Shown: positions 1 through 6,757 of the stretch, one piece after another
Numbering within the stretch: position 1 is the stretch's first letter
Layout of the letters: the number at the start of each line of letters is the position of its first letter
Origin: GWF2-50-93 sp049297395
GTDB lineage: Bacteria > Verrucomicrobiota > Lentisphaeria > Victivallales > GWF2-50-93
DNA: 8,231 nt
Reading direction: 5' to 3'
Assembly: GCA_049297395.1 (NCBI GenBank)
Contig: JBAQUG010000072.1
Location: 1-8,231, forward strand
The notes under the pieces: model-generated
Seen by the model: the letters and a program-made list of their open reading frames with translations, nothing else
What the model was told of the DNA's origin: nothing
Database searches by the model: none
Program-made: the position numbers and the translations under genes

Positions 1-25
1 GCAATATAGCTGGCAATCTTTATTT

Positions 26-46
26 CCTGCCAGTCAAGCTGGCAGG
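26..46. repeat. Perfect 8-bp inverted repeat (hairpin or operator) upstream of the URO-D-like gene
   Basis: CCTGCCAG at 26-33 is exactly complementary to CTGGCAGG at 39-46, with a 5-nt loop (TCAAG). The half-site AGCTGGCA also occurs as a direct repeat at 8-15 and 37-44. No run of T follows the stem on either strand, so it is not a typical intrinsic terminator. The structure lies about 100 bp before the methyltransferase start and could be an operator for a dimeric regulator or an mRNA hairpin at the end of an upstream transcript. The symmetry is directly visible; the role is unknown. Confidence 0.5.
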
Positions 47-130
47 GGATTGTAAACCCTCTGTTGACGGTGGATCTCGATTGTGCAGGAAATGTGTATA
101 GCAGACAGGGCTGAAGCCCGTACCTACAAA

Positions 131-136
131 AAGGAG
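131..136 (+). promoter_or_regulatory. Ribosome binding site that decides the start of the URO-D-like gene
   Basis: AAGGAG at 131-136 lies 6 bases before ATG 143. An upstream in-frame GTG at 83 would add 20 residues, but those residues do not look like the family's N terminus and that GTG has no comparable site. This supports 143 as the start. Confidence 0.75.
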
Positions 137-142
137 CACGCC

Positions 143-1279
143 ATGAAAAAATTGAAATGGAAGAATCACTCGGATCTAGCCATAAGGAAGACGCCCAGCA
201 TGGGTCGCGGGGAATTTCTGGACTGGATGACATTCAAAGGCGGGGAAAAAATCCCTTTCACGGAAATATTCGGACCGCTCATCGGCCTAAAGGAGGAATG
301 GGAGGAACAGGGGGCAACTCCGGAAGAACTGGACTTCAGCTCCTATCGTTATCGCATTCCCAGGACAGCGGGAGTGGACGTATCAACCGGCAGGCTCGGC
401 GCGTCCCAGACAGTGATAGAGGAGACCGGCGAGATAATCCGATACCGCGACGATATTGGAAGGATCATGAGGCTGGAAAAAGGATACGCCACAGTCCCGC
501 TTCCGGAAAACTATCCTGTGAAGAACATGGATGACTGGCTGAAAATCAAACAGAAATACGCATTCAGCGAGGAACGATTCGGCGCTGACTGGCAGGCAAA
601 GGCGAAGCAGATCCGGAAGGAAGGAGCTGTCATCAGCGTATGCATCCCAGGAGGTTTTGACGAGCCGCGCCAGCTTCTCGGAGAAGAGAATCTCTGCTAT
701 GCATGCTACGATCAGCCTGAACTCATCCATGATATCCTCGAAACCATCGGCAATTCCGCGGTCAAAGTCCTGGAACGTGTCTCGTCCGAAGTGCAGGTGG
801 ACATACTGTCAGTGCATGAGGACATGGCCGGAAAATCAGGTTCATTGCTGGGTCCTAATGAAATAACTACTTTCATTAAACCCTATTACCGCCGCGTCTG
901 GGACATGCTCCAGTCCCGGGGCGCCAGGCTGTTCGAACAGGACAGCGACGGAAACATGAACGGGGTGATTCCTGCATTCCTGGATGCCGGAATCAACTGC
1001 ATGTATCCGATGGAACCGGCCGCAGGCATGGACATTGTCAAGGTCCGGGAGCAATATGGAAACAGGCTGGCATTCTATGGCGGTATTGACAAGCATGTGC
1101 TGCGTCAGACAAAGGAGAAGATTGCAGCCGAGCTTGAATACAAGATTCCTCCCATGATACGTACCCGCGGCTGCATGCTGGGCCTTGATCACCGCATTCC
1201 CAACGGCACGCCTCTGGAAAACTACAGGTTCTACATCAGCAGAGCCTGGGAGATCATGGAACGCGAAGGCTTCCATTAA
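143..1279 (+). CDS. Uroporphyrinogen decarboxylase-like protein (URO-D/MtaA/CmuA superfamily methyltransferase)
   Basis: A 378-residue cytoplasmic TIM-barrel protein of the URO-D superfamily. The family contains heme-pathway HemE and corrinoid-linked methyltransferases such as MtaA and CmuA, which transfer methyl groups between methylated corrinoid proteins and thiol cofactors. Visible family marks are HEDMAG with a following GSLLGP (from about residue 225), IKPYYRRVW (245-253), the barrel segments MEP (290-292) and GGID (313-316), and the C-terminal GCMLGLDHRIPNGTPLENY (from 343). The HemE N-terminal substrate signature (an RQAGRY-like motif) is absent, so heme synthesis is unlikely. I infer a catabolic or methyl-transfer role; the substrate cannot be told from sequence. 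Start chosen at ATG 143 from its AAGGAG site. No corrinoid protein gene is adjacent, and the next gene begins an unrelated operon. The gene is visibly more G+C-rich than the genes at the right end. Family assignment is confident, function is not. Confidence 0.9.
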   Translation: MKKLKWKNHSDLAIRKTPSMGRGEFLDWMTFKGGEKIPFTEIFGPLIGLKEEWEEQGATPEELDFSSYRYRIPRTAGVDVSTGRLGASQTVIEETGEIIRYRDDIGRIMRLEKGYATVPLPENYPVKNMDDWLKIKQKYAFSEERFGADWQAKAKQIRKEGAVISVCIPGGFDEPRQLLGEENLCYACYDQPELIHDILETIGNSAVKVLERVSSEVQVDILSVHEDMAGKSGSLLGPNEITTFIKPYYRRVWDMLQSRGARLFEQDSDGNMNGVIPAFLDAGINCMYPMEPAAGMDIVKVREQYGNRLAFYGGIDKHVLRQTKEKIAAELEYKIPPMIRTRGCMLGLDHRIPNGTPLENYRFYISRAWEIMEREGFH

Positions 1280-1287
1280 ATAAATTC

Positions 1288-1359
1288 ATAGACGAAGGTA
1301 CATTTTCAGACATATCCCAAGCTTGTCTATACGTTGTTATTGAAAAATCAGATACAACG
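1288..1359. repeat. Two consecutive imperfect dyads in the spacer between the methyltransferase and hsdM
   Basis: ATAGACGA (1288-1295) can pair with TTGTCTAT (1323-1330), with one G-U pair and a 27-nt loop. Immediately after it, CGTTGT (1332-1337) pairs perfectly with ACAACG (1354-1359) across 16 nt; flanking ATA and TAT extend this dyad with a two-base bulge. The spacer must end one transcription unit and begin another, so these could be part of a terminator or an operator controlling the R-M operon. Neither is followed by a convincing T-run, and loops this long can arise by chance. Confidence 0.25.
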
Positions 1360-1401
1360 AGTATTTCTTAATGCCAACTTATACACGACAGGAATAAAAA
1401 T

Positions 1402-3486
1402 ATGTGGGACAATAATCTTCTTTCGCAGCTTGAAGGATCCTTGTGGGAGGCTGCAGACCAGCTCCGCGCAAATTCAGGCCTTGGATCCAATGAATACTTC
1501 TTCCCTGCCATGGGGATAATATTTCTCCGGCACGCCTATAACAGGTTTATTACTGTCAAGGACGAGATTGAAAAGGACATGCCTAAACGTAGCGGAGTCA
1601 TGCGCCCTCTGACAAAGGAGGATTTCGTAAGACGCGGTTCCCTTTTCCTCCGCAAGGAATCGCAGTTCAACTATCTTCTTGAACTGGAAACAGGAAAGGA
1701 CATCGGCACCTCAATCAATAAGGCTATGGAACTCATTGAGAATGACTATGAGAATCTCAAGGGAATCCTACCCAAGGATTATCAGAATCTTGAAAATAAC
1801 CTCCTTTCCCGTCTCCTCAAGATTTTCAACGCTGAATCCCTGCGAAACGCCAAAGGAGATGTTTTCGGACACATATATGAATATTTCCTTATGAAGTTCG
1901 CCATCGAGAAGGCTCACGACAATGGAGAATTCTTCACCCCGGTATCCCTTGTCCAGACAATCGTAAACGTCATCGAGCCGTCACACGGTATTGTCCTGGA
2001 TCCCGCCTGCGGTTCCGGTGGAATGTTCGTCCAGACAAGCCATTTCATTGAAAATACCGGGCACGAAACTCAAAAGGAAGTGACCTTCTACGGCCAGGAA
2101 AAGACGGCGACCACAATACGCCTTGCAAAGATGAATCTTGCAGTTCATGGTCTCGAAGGAAAGATTGTAGAAGGAAATACTTTCTACATGGACCGCCACG
2201 AGCTGCTCGGTAAAGCTGATATCGTAATGGCAAACCCTCCTTTCAATGTTGACAGTGTTGACGCTGACAAGATCAAAGGAGATCCCCGTCTGCCGTTCGG
2301 CCTGCCCGGAGTAAACAAGAAAGACGAAGTAAGTAACGGCAACTACCTCTGGATCTCATATTTCCACAGCTACCTCAACAAGACCGGACGCGCAGGATTT
2401 GTCATGTCATCACAGGCATCCAGCGCTGGAAACGATGAAAAGGAAGTCCGGCGCAAGATTGTTGAGAGCGGGCATGTGGACGTAATGATTTCCATAAGGT
2501 CGAACTTCTTCTATACTCGGACAGTTCCCTGCGAACTCTGGTTCTTCGACAAAGGCAAGCCTGCAATTCATAAGGACAAGGTGCTGATGCTTGATGCCAG
2601 GAGCATCTTCCACGTAGTAAACCGGAAAATCTATGATTTCACGCCGGAGCAGTTGAGCAATATTACCTCTATCGTCTGGCTATACCGTGGACAGAATGAA
2701 CGTTTCCTGAAACTTGTCAAATCCTATCTTGATCGGACATTGTCAGAGGCATTGAAGATTGAAGCTGAAATTGACGGCTTCAAGAAGGGATTCGATGCCC
2801 TTATGGATGAAATGAAATCATTCATAAAAGCACAGCCCAAGACTTCCCCTTTGATTGAGCCAAAGAAAGAACTCGATGAAGCCTCCGAATCATTCCAAGG
2901 TGACTGCCGTAAACTGTTGAAGAATATTTCCGAATACAAGTCAAGCTGGGCCGGGAAGATATCTATTGAGCTTAAAAAACAAAAATCTGCCTCGTCCGAT
3001 TTCGAACCAATATCCGAAACCTGCCATGATCTTATTAAACAGGCAGACCTGGTCTACAAGCTTGCTGTCCGTGTTATTGATGTATCGGAAAAAGAATGTA
3101 AGGCTTCTGAGTCAGACAAATGGGAAAGCAGGAAGATAAACGGTCTCCGTAAAGCCCTTGATGAACTCCGGAAAAGGACTGTGGAGCAGTTGAAACTTGC
3201 CTCGTATTCCTATAAGCAGGCCCACTGGCTGCAGAGCCGCTTTCCGGACGCGAAGTTCGCAGATGTACAGGGACTTTGCAAGCTCGTAAGCATAAAGGAT
3301 ATTGAAGCAAACGACTGGAGCCTCACCCCAGGCCGCTACGTCGGTGTCGCCCCTGAGGAGGTGGACGAGGATTTCGACTTCGAAGAAACTCTCCGCACCA
3401 TCCATGTCGAGCTTGCTGATTTGAATGAGGAAGCTGCAAAACTCGCAAAAAACATCCAGAAGAGTTTTGAGGAGCTAGGAATATGA
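1402..3486 (+). CDS. hsdM: Type I restriction-modification system DNA methyltransferase (M) subunit
   Basis: The modification subunit of a type I R-M enzyme: it transfers methyl from S-adenosylmethionine to the N6 of adenine in a bipartite target chosen by HsdS, in an M2S complex. An N-terminal helical HsdM_N region (about 5-145) is followed by GEFFTP (175-180), the SAM-binding motif I DPACGSGGM (200-208) and the catalytic motif IV NPPF (278-281). The C-terminal WSLTPGRYVG (639-648) is typical of HsdM. At 694 residues it is longer than the common 480-530 residue form. The extra length is a charged, largely helical segment of about 200 residues (about 430-635), probably coiled coil, between the catalytic domain and the C-terminal motif. 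ATG 1402 is preceded by AGGA at 1390-1393. The last codons overlap hsdS by ATGA, which implies translational coupling. All visible catalytic motifs are intact, so it should be active. Confidence 0.96.
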   Translation: MWDNNLLSQLEGSLWEAADQLRANSGLGSNEYFFPAMGIIFLRHAYNRFITVKDEIEKDMPKRSGVMRPLTKEDFVRRGSLFLRKESQFNYLLELETGKDIGTSINKAMELIENDYENLKGILPKDYQNLENNLLSRLLKIFNAESLRNAKGDVFGHIYEYFLMKFAIEKAHDNGEFFTPVSLVQTIVNVIEPSHGIVLDPACGSGGMFVQTSHFIENTGHETQKEVTFYGQEKTATTIRLAKMNLAVHGLEGKIVEGNTFYMDRHELLGKADIVMANPPFNVDSVDADKIKGDPRLPFGLPGVNKKDEVSNGNYLWISYFHSYLNKTGRAGFVMSSQASSAGNDEKEVRRKIVESGHVDVMISIRSNFFYTRTVPCELWFFDKGKPAIHKDKVLMLDARSIFHVVNRKIYDFTPEQLSNITSIVWLYRGQNERFLKLVKSYLDRTLSEALKIEAEIDGFKKGFDALMDEMKSFIKAQPKTSPLIEPKKELDEASESFQGDCRKLLKNISEYKSSWAGKISIELKKQKSASSDFEPISETCHDLIKQADLVYKLAVRVIDVSEKECKASESDKWESRKINGLRKALDELRKRTVEQLKLASYSYKQAHWLQSRFPDAKFADVQGLCKLVSIKDIEANDWSLTPGRYVGVAPEEVDEDFDFEETLRTIHVELADLNEEAAKLAKNIQKSFEELGI

Positions 3487-4682
3487 GTTGGGAGTTGAAA
3501 AGACTTGATGAACTCGGTTATGTAAGCCGAGGACGTTCTCGCCATCGCCCCCGTGACGCTGCACATTTATATGGAGGACCTTATCCTTTCATACAGACAA
3601 GCGATGTTAAGCATGCCAACCTATATGTCAACAATTACAGCCAGACTTACAGTGAGGAAGGGCTTGCCCAGAGTCGTTTGTGGAAAGCCGGAACTCTTTG
3701 TATCACTATTGCCGCCAACATTGCAGATACTGCTGTTCTAGATATTGATGCTTGCTTTCCGGATAGTATCATCGGATTTATTCCCGATGATAACAAAGCT
3801 GACGCTATTTTTATCAAATATCTCTTCGATGCAATGCTTAAGAGGCAATATAAGCAATTCACACAAGGAGTTGCGCAAGACAATCTGAGTCAGGAAAAAT
3901 TGCTTTCTTTGAAATTTCCAGTTCCAAACGTTACGGAACAACGCCGAATAGCTTCCATCCTTTCATCTTATGACGATCTGATTGAAAACAACCTGCGACG
4001 GATAAAATTATTGGAAGAGTTGGCGCGGATGCTCTACAAGGAATGGTTCGTCAATTTTCGCTTCCCCGGCCACGAGCAGATCAAAATAAAAGAAGGAATC
4101 CCTGAAGGATGGAAGAGAAAGAAGTTAAAAGATATAACAAGTTTTCTTAAGCGTGGGATCACGCCGTGTTATGACGATGATGCTCAAGGATTAGTCATCA
4201 ATCAGAAATGCATCCGCAATGGTTGGATGGATCTGAGTTTTGCCCGCCGACAATCGCGAAAGGTTAATCCCGAACGCCAGGTGGAGTCTGGAGATGTTCT
4301 TGTGAATTCGACTGGAGAAGGCACACTTGGCCGTATTGCACAAGTCAAAACTCCTATAGAAAACTGTACTGTTGACACCCATATCACGATTGTGAGACCA
4401 AAACCCGGCACGCCGCTTCACTATTTCGGCATAGCTGTTATGACCTGGGAAGCACGTTTCTCGACAATGGGACGTGGCGCAACCAATCAGACTGAACTTT
4501 CAGCTGCAACTATTGGAGAATCGGAGATAACCATTCCTTCTCGGTCATTGCTATTAGAATTCAACTTGTTTGTAACACCAATCTTCGAGCAAGTCGCTAA
4601 TCTGCATGCCCAAAACAACAAGGCAAAAGCTGCACGAGACCTGCTCCTGCCTAATTTGATGAATGGGGGATTTGAAGTTTAA
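3483..4682 (+). CDS. hsdS: Type I restriction-modification system specificity (S) subunit
   Basis: The DNA-recognition subunit of the type I complex, 399 residues. It has the usual two-half layout. Target recognition domain 1 covers about 1-150, starting WELKRLDELGYVSRGRSRHR and ending in LSLKFPVP. A first conserved helical spacer follows (about 151-195, TEQRRIASILSSYDDLIENN then KEWFVNFRFPG). Target recognition domain 2 covers about 208-352 (EGWKRKKLKDITSFLKRG to IGESEITIP), and a second helical spacer about 355-395 ends in AKAARDLLLPNLMNG. The two spacers set the distance between the half-sites; each TRD reads one half-site, but the target cannot be read from sequence. The start overlaps the hsdM stop in ATGA, with GAGGAG at 3469-3474 inside hsdM as its ribosome site. 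The frame is intact with no TRD loss. TRD1 and TRD2 are dissimilar, so an asymmetric target is expected. Confidence 0.95.
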   Translation: MSWELKRLDELGYVSRGRSRHRPRDAAHLYGGPYPFIQTSDVKHANLYVNNYSQTYSEEGLAQSRLWKAGTLCITIAANIADTAVLDIDACFPDSIIGFIPDDNKADAIFIKYLFDAMLKRQYKQFTQGVAQDNLSQEKLLSLKFPVPNVTEQRRIASILSSYDDLIENNLRRIKLLEELARMLYKEWFVNFRFPGHEQIKIKEGIPEGWKRKKLKDITSFLKRGITPCYDDDAQGLVINQKCIRNGWMDLSFARRQSRKVNPERQVESGDVLVNSTGEGTLGRIAQVKTPIENCTVDTHITIVRPKPGTPLHYFGIAVMTWEARFSTMGRGATNQTELSAATIGESEITIPSRSLLLEFNLFVTPIFEQVANLHAQNNKAKAARDLLLPNLMNGGFEV

Positions 4683-4700
4683 TAATAGGGGACTAAGTCG

Positions 4701-6158
4701 ATGTTCAGCGATGCCGACATGAAAGCCATGAAGGAGGGAAGTTGGGAACTCCCCTGCATGGAAATGACATTGGCGAAAAACGACGGGAAGAAGAGCTATT
4801 CTGGAGCAGGTGTCATACGTCGTAATTCAGACGGAATTTTTAATTACATGCTAATGTCCCCGGCTAAAGAAGAGCCTGAGTCTTTCGATGCGTTAAAATT
4901 TGCAATTGTGGAAAAATTCAGTAAAAAACCACCAGACAACAGGTTCCTCTTGGAAGATGGTGATTACTGGACGCTTACGGCAATAGACAAGGACTGCAGA
5001 AAATGGATTTCTGACAGGCTGGTTGAACCAGGAATCAGCGCTGGTGCATATCCAGGCCTCTTTCTCAGTGGCGACTTGGGACGCGTCGAATACAGGAAAG
5101 CTCATTCATCTATTACCAAGGCACTTGGACTTGAGCAGAAAGAAGATGTTCCCAAAAAATACATTACTTATGTATCATTTACTGATTATCGCATCCCTGG
5201 AAATACCGTTGTTAACGAAATGAGAAAGGTTGGAAATAAGGAGGTGCCAGGCAAAGCCTCCGCGTCTGTCGCCAAGTTCAAAGCCCTTGGTGTTGATTTT
5301 ACCATGGAACAGTTGAATGACTATTTAATGCTTGATGCAAAAAGTGAGACGGAGATAAAACTACCCATCAATATACTGTCAATAAGGATATCTGAATCCC
5401 TACAATTTTGTTTGGGCAGACCCATGGAATGGGACATGTGTTTCCTTGTGGAGGGAAATGATGAGGTTGCCATATTAAGGTCGTTTTCCAGAAGGACTGG
5501 AAATCCACGTGTTGGTCCTCCGCTAGATTATTGGTATCCTAATAATATCCCATATGTATGGAAGCTCTTTGACAAATATCTTTCTTATGTTGCACAGAAC
5601 GGTATCCAGGAGGAAAGATTCCAGCGGATTTCTTCTCGCATATGGCGCGTTCTTCATGCAAGCACAGGTTCATGGGAGGCCGAGAAATTAACGTTGTGCG
5701 TGGAAATAGAAGGATTGTTGAATGAATATCTCTCGTCTTCCGCCACTCCCCCTGAAAAACTAGAGAAAGCGGCAAATGGCATCTTGGAGCTTATTAAATC
5801 CGAGGAGAAGACGGGGGGCCGTGCCAGCTGCCTTGACAAAGATTCCCTTGGAATCGTAAAAACAGTAGTGGGCAATCTCAAGAGAGGTGCGAGTGCAATA
5901 AATATTCTGCGTCAGCTCCAGGAGGAAAGTTCTGTCCGCGAATCTGACGTGGAAGCATGGGATAGTACCAGGAATCCAGCCAGCCATGGAAGGAGCGAAC
6001 CTGAGATTACCGATGAGATTTATGGCATGCGGGGAAGGTTGGTGGTACTATTATATCATATTGTCTTCCATATTATCGGCTATGAAGGTCCTTATAGCGA
6101 CTATGGTACGCCTAGGAAAGTTGTTGCGGATTATAAGTTGAAAAAAACCAGTTGTTGA
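4701..6158 (+). CDS. Putative HEPN-domain ribonuclease, ApeA-like abortive-infection protein
   Basis: A 485-residue soluble protein with no signal peptide or clear membrane segment. Its C-terminal region (about 325-460) looks like a HEPN domain. A helix around WEAEKLTLCVEIEGLLNEYL (325-344) is followed, after a variable helical part, by W420 and the motif R424-N-P-A-S-H429-G, a match to the catalytic R-x4-H (RNxxxH) of HEPN RNases, then a hydrophobic helix (about 445-460). HEPN families cut RNA in PrrC, RloC, Cas13, RnlA and ApeA. The N-terminal part (GSWELP at 13-18, then a strand-rich region) is reminiscent of the ApeA N-terminal domain, but only loosely. I infer a phage-triggered toxic RNase. 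It begins 18 bp after hsdS with AGGGGA at 4687-4692, so it is probably co-transcribed with the modification genes. It lacks the P-loop NTPase part of PrrC/RloC. An alternative is a non-catalytic HEPN family. Coding is certain; the HEPN call is fairly strong and the ApeA call tentative. Confidence 0.7.
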   Translation: MFSDADMKAMKEGSWELPCMEMTLAKNDGKKSYSGAGVIRRNSDGIFNYMLMSPAKEEPESFDALKFAIVEKFSKKPPDNRFLLEDGDYWTLTAIDKDCRKWISDRLVEPGISAGAYPGLFLSGDLGRVEYRKAHSSITKALGLEQKEDVPKKYITYVSFTDYRIPGNTVVNEMRKVGNKEVPGKASASVAKFKALGVDFTMEQLNDYLMLDAKSETEIKLPINILSIRISESLQFCLGRPMEWDMCFLVEGNDEVAILRSFSRRTGNPRVGPPLDYWYPNNIPYVWKLFDKYLSYVAQNGIQEERFQRISSRIWRVLHASTGSWEAEKLTLCVEIEGLLNEYLSSSATPPEKLEKAANGILELIKSEEKTGGRASCLDKDSLGIVKTVVGNLKRGASAINILRQLQEESSVRESDVEAWDSTRNPASHGRSEPEITDEIYGMRGRLVVLLYHIVFHIIGYEGPYSDYGTPRKVVADYKLKKTSC

Positions 6159-6241
6159 TCTGATAATGAGTGGAAAGGCAATAATCCGCTTGGGATAAGC
6201 TGACTGTTTGAATTTGAGCAAGTCAATGGTATTTTTATTTT

Positions 6242-6445
6242 ATGAACTCAGAACAAACAAAACATCCTATATTTTTCACTTTGCCCACCAAGATTGATGC
6301 CCGTGAGATAACTCCATCAACCATAGGAGAAGCTCCTTCGTATGATGAGAAAGAACTGGAAGATCTCATTGCCAAAGGAACCAAGGCTTGGGCTGACGTT
6401 CCAGACAGCGTCCTTTGGGTTCGTGAGCAAAGGGACGGGAAATGA
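6242..6445 (+). CDS. Small acidic antitoxin-like protein, no toxin partner seen
   Basis: A 67-residue protein. Its C-terminal half, with ELEDLIAKGTKAWADVPD (38-55) and then WVREQRDG, resembles the toxin-wrapping tail of small VapB-type antitoxins that accompany PIN-domain VapC toxins. This similarity is from memory of the family style and is not proven. No DNA-binding N-terminal fold is obvious. The upstream region is T-rich and lacks a Shine-Dalgarno site, unlike the other genes here, so translation may be weak or the start may be different. Only 111 bases separate it from the next gene, too few for a VapC toxin, so it is either an orphan antitoxin, a relic, or a partner of one of the neighbouring effectors. 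Coding is likely but not certain. Confidence 0.5.
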   Translation: MNSEQTKHPIFFTLPTKIDAREITPSTIGEAPSYDEKELEDLIAKGTKAWADVPDSVLWVREQRDGK

Positions 6446-6556
6446 AGATATGAGCAAAACTCAAAGTTTCATTTTTTCATCAAAACAACTTTATCTTAAG
6501 AACCTTGCAAATTTTTATGCGAAGAACTAGATTATAAGCCAACAAAGGGGAAAATC

Positions 6557-6742
6557 ATGCCAGTACAAACCAATTCCACATTTGCAAGCTCGAAGATGGC
6601 CAAGGAAATGATAAAGGCCTTCGGAAGCCAAGTCAAAACTGTGTCTGTCGAAATCAAACATCGCCAGGTTATCGGGAATTTTGTACGTAAAATCGAAAAA
6701 GCTCACCAGATGGCGGCAAAAAGCTCCCAGAGATTCGGTTGA
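6557..6742 (+). CDS. Small basic protein of unknown function, paired with the downstream putative peptidase
   Basis: A 61-residue protein I do not recognise. It has a strong ribosome site (AAAGGGGA at 6544-6551, 5 bases before ATG 6557), which makes real translation likely. It is rich in Lys and Arg (11) with few acidic residues (3), has no Cys, no signal peptide and no membrane segment. The N-terminal part NSTFASSKMAKEMIKAFG (6-23) and the part from about 37 to 57 look helical, with a short strand VKTVSVEIKH (26-35) between them; it ends in RFG. The next gene begins only 15 bp after its stop, so the two are very probably translated as a pair. It could be a substrate, inhibitor or adaptor of the peptidase-like protein, or a DNA-binding regulator. 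None of these is shown by sequence. Confidence 0.65.
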   Translation: MPVQTNSTFASSKMAKEMIKAFGSQVKTVSVEIKHRQVIGNFVRKIEKAHQMAAKSSQRFG

Positions 6743-6746
6743 TGAC

Positions 6747-6750
6747 GGAG
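6747..6750 (+). promoter_or_regulatory. Ribosome binding site setting the start of the peptidase-like gene
   Basis: GGAG at 6747-6750 sits 7 bases before ATG 6758. The frame has a stop (TGA) at 6743-6745, so 6758 is the first usable ATG. An ATG at 6742 that overlaps the previous stop is in another frame and gives only 15 residues. Confidence 0.6.
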
Positions 6751-6757
6751 TATCTTA

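Noticed and set aside
3..101. Open frame at the left edge that could be the end of an upstream gene, stop TAG at 99-101
   Set aside because: Only 32 codons with no recognisable motif, and it runs through the hairpin; too short to support.
108..119. GGGC-TGAA-GCCC mini-hairpin before the methyltransferase
   Set aside because: A four-pair stem is too short to be told from chance, although it is close to the ribosome site.
83..142. Twenty-residue N-terminal extension of the methyltransferase from GTG 83
   Set aside because: The ATG at 143 has a well-spaced AAGGAG and a family-like N terminus, while the extension has neither.
842..1276. Minus-strand frame of 144 codons inside the methyltransferase gene
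   Set aside because: The plus strand here encodes clear URO-D family motifs; the antisense frame is a by-product of codon bias.
1340..1367. Possible promoter TTGAAA - 16 bp - TATTTC upstream of hsdM
   Set aside because: The -10 element matches the consensus poorly, and no alternative -10 such as TATACA at 1380 has a -35 partner; a promoter is expected here but cannot be placed.
1334..1519. Plus-strand 61-codon frame overlapping the hsdM start
   Set aside because: It overlaps the conserved N terminus of HsdM in another frame and has no ribosome site.
6201..6241. Possible terminator after the HEPN gene: TGACT (6201-6205) with AGTCA (6221-6225) and a T-rich tail
   Set aside because: The stem is only 5 bp with a 15-nt loop and the T-run is separated from it and interrupted, so it is too weak to annotate.
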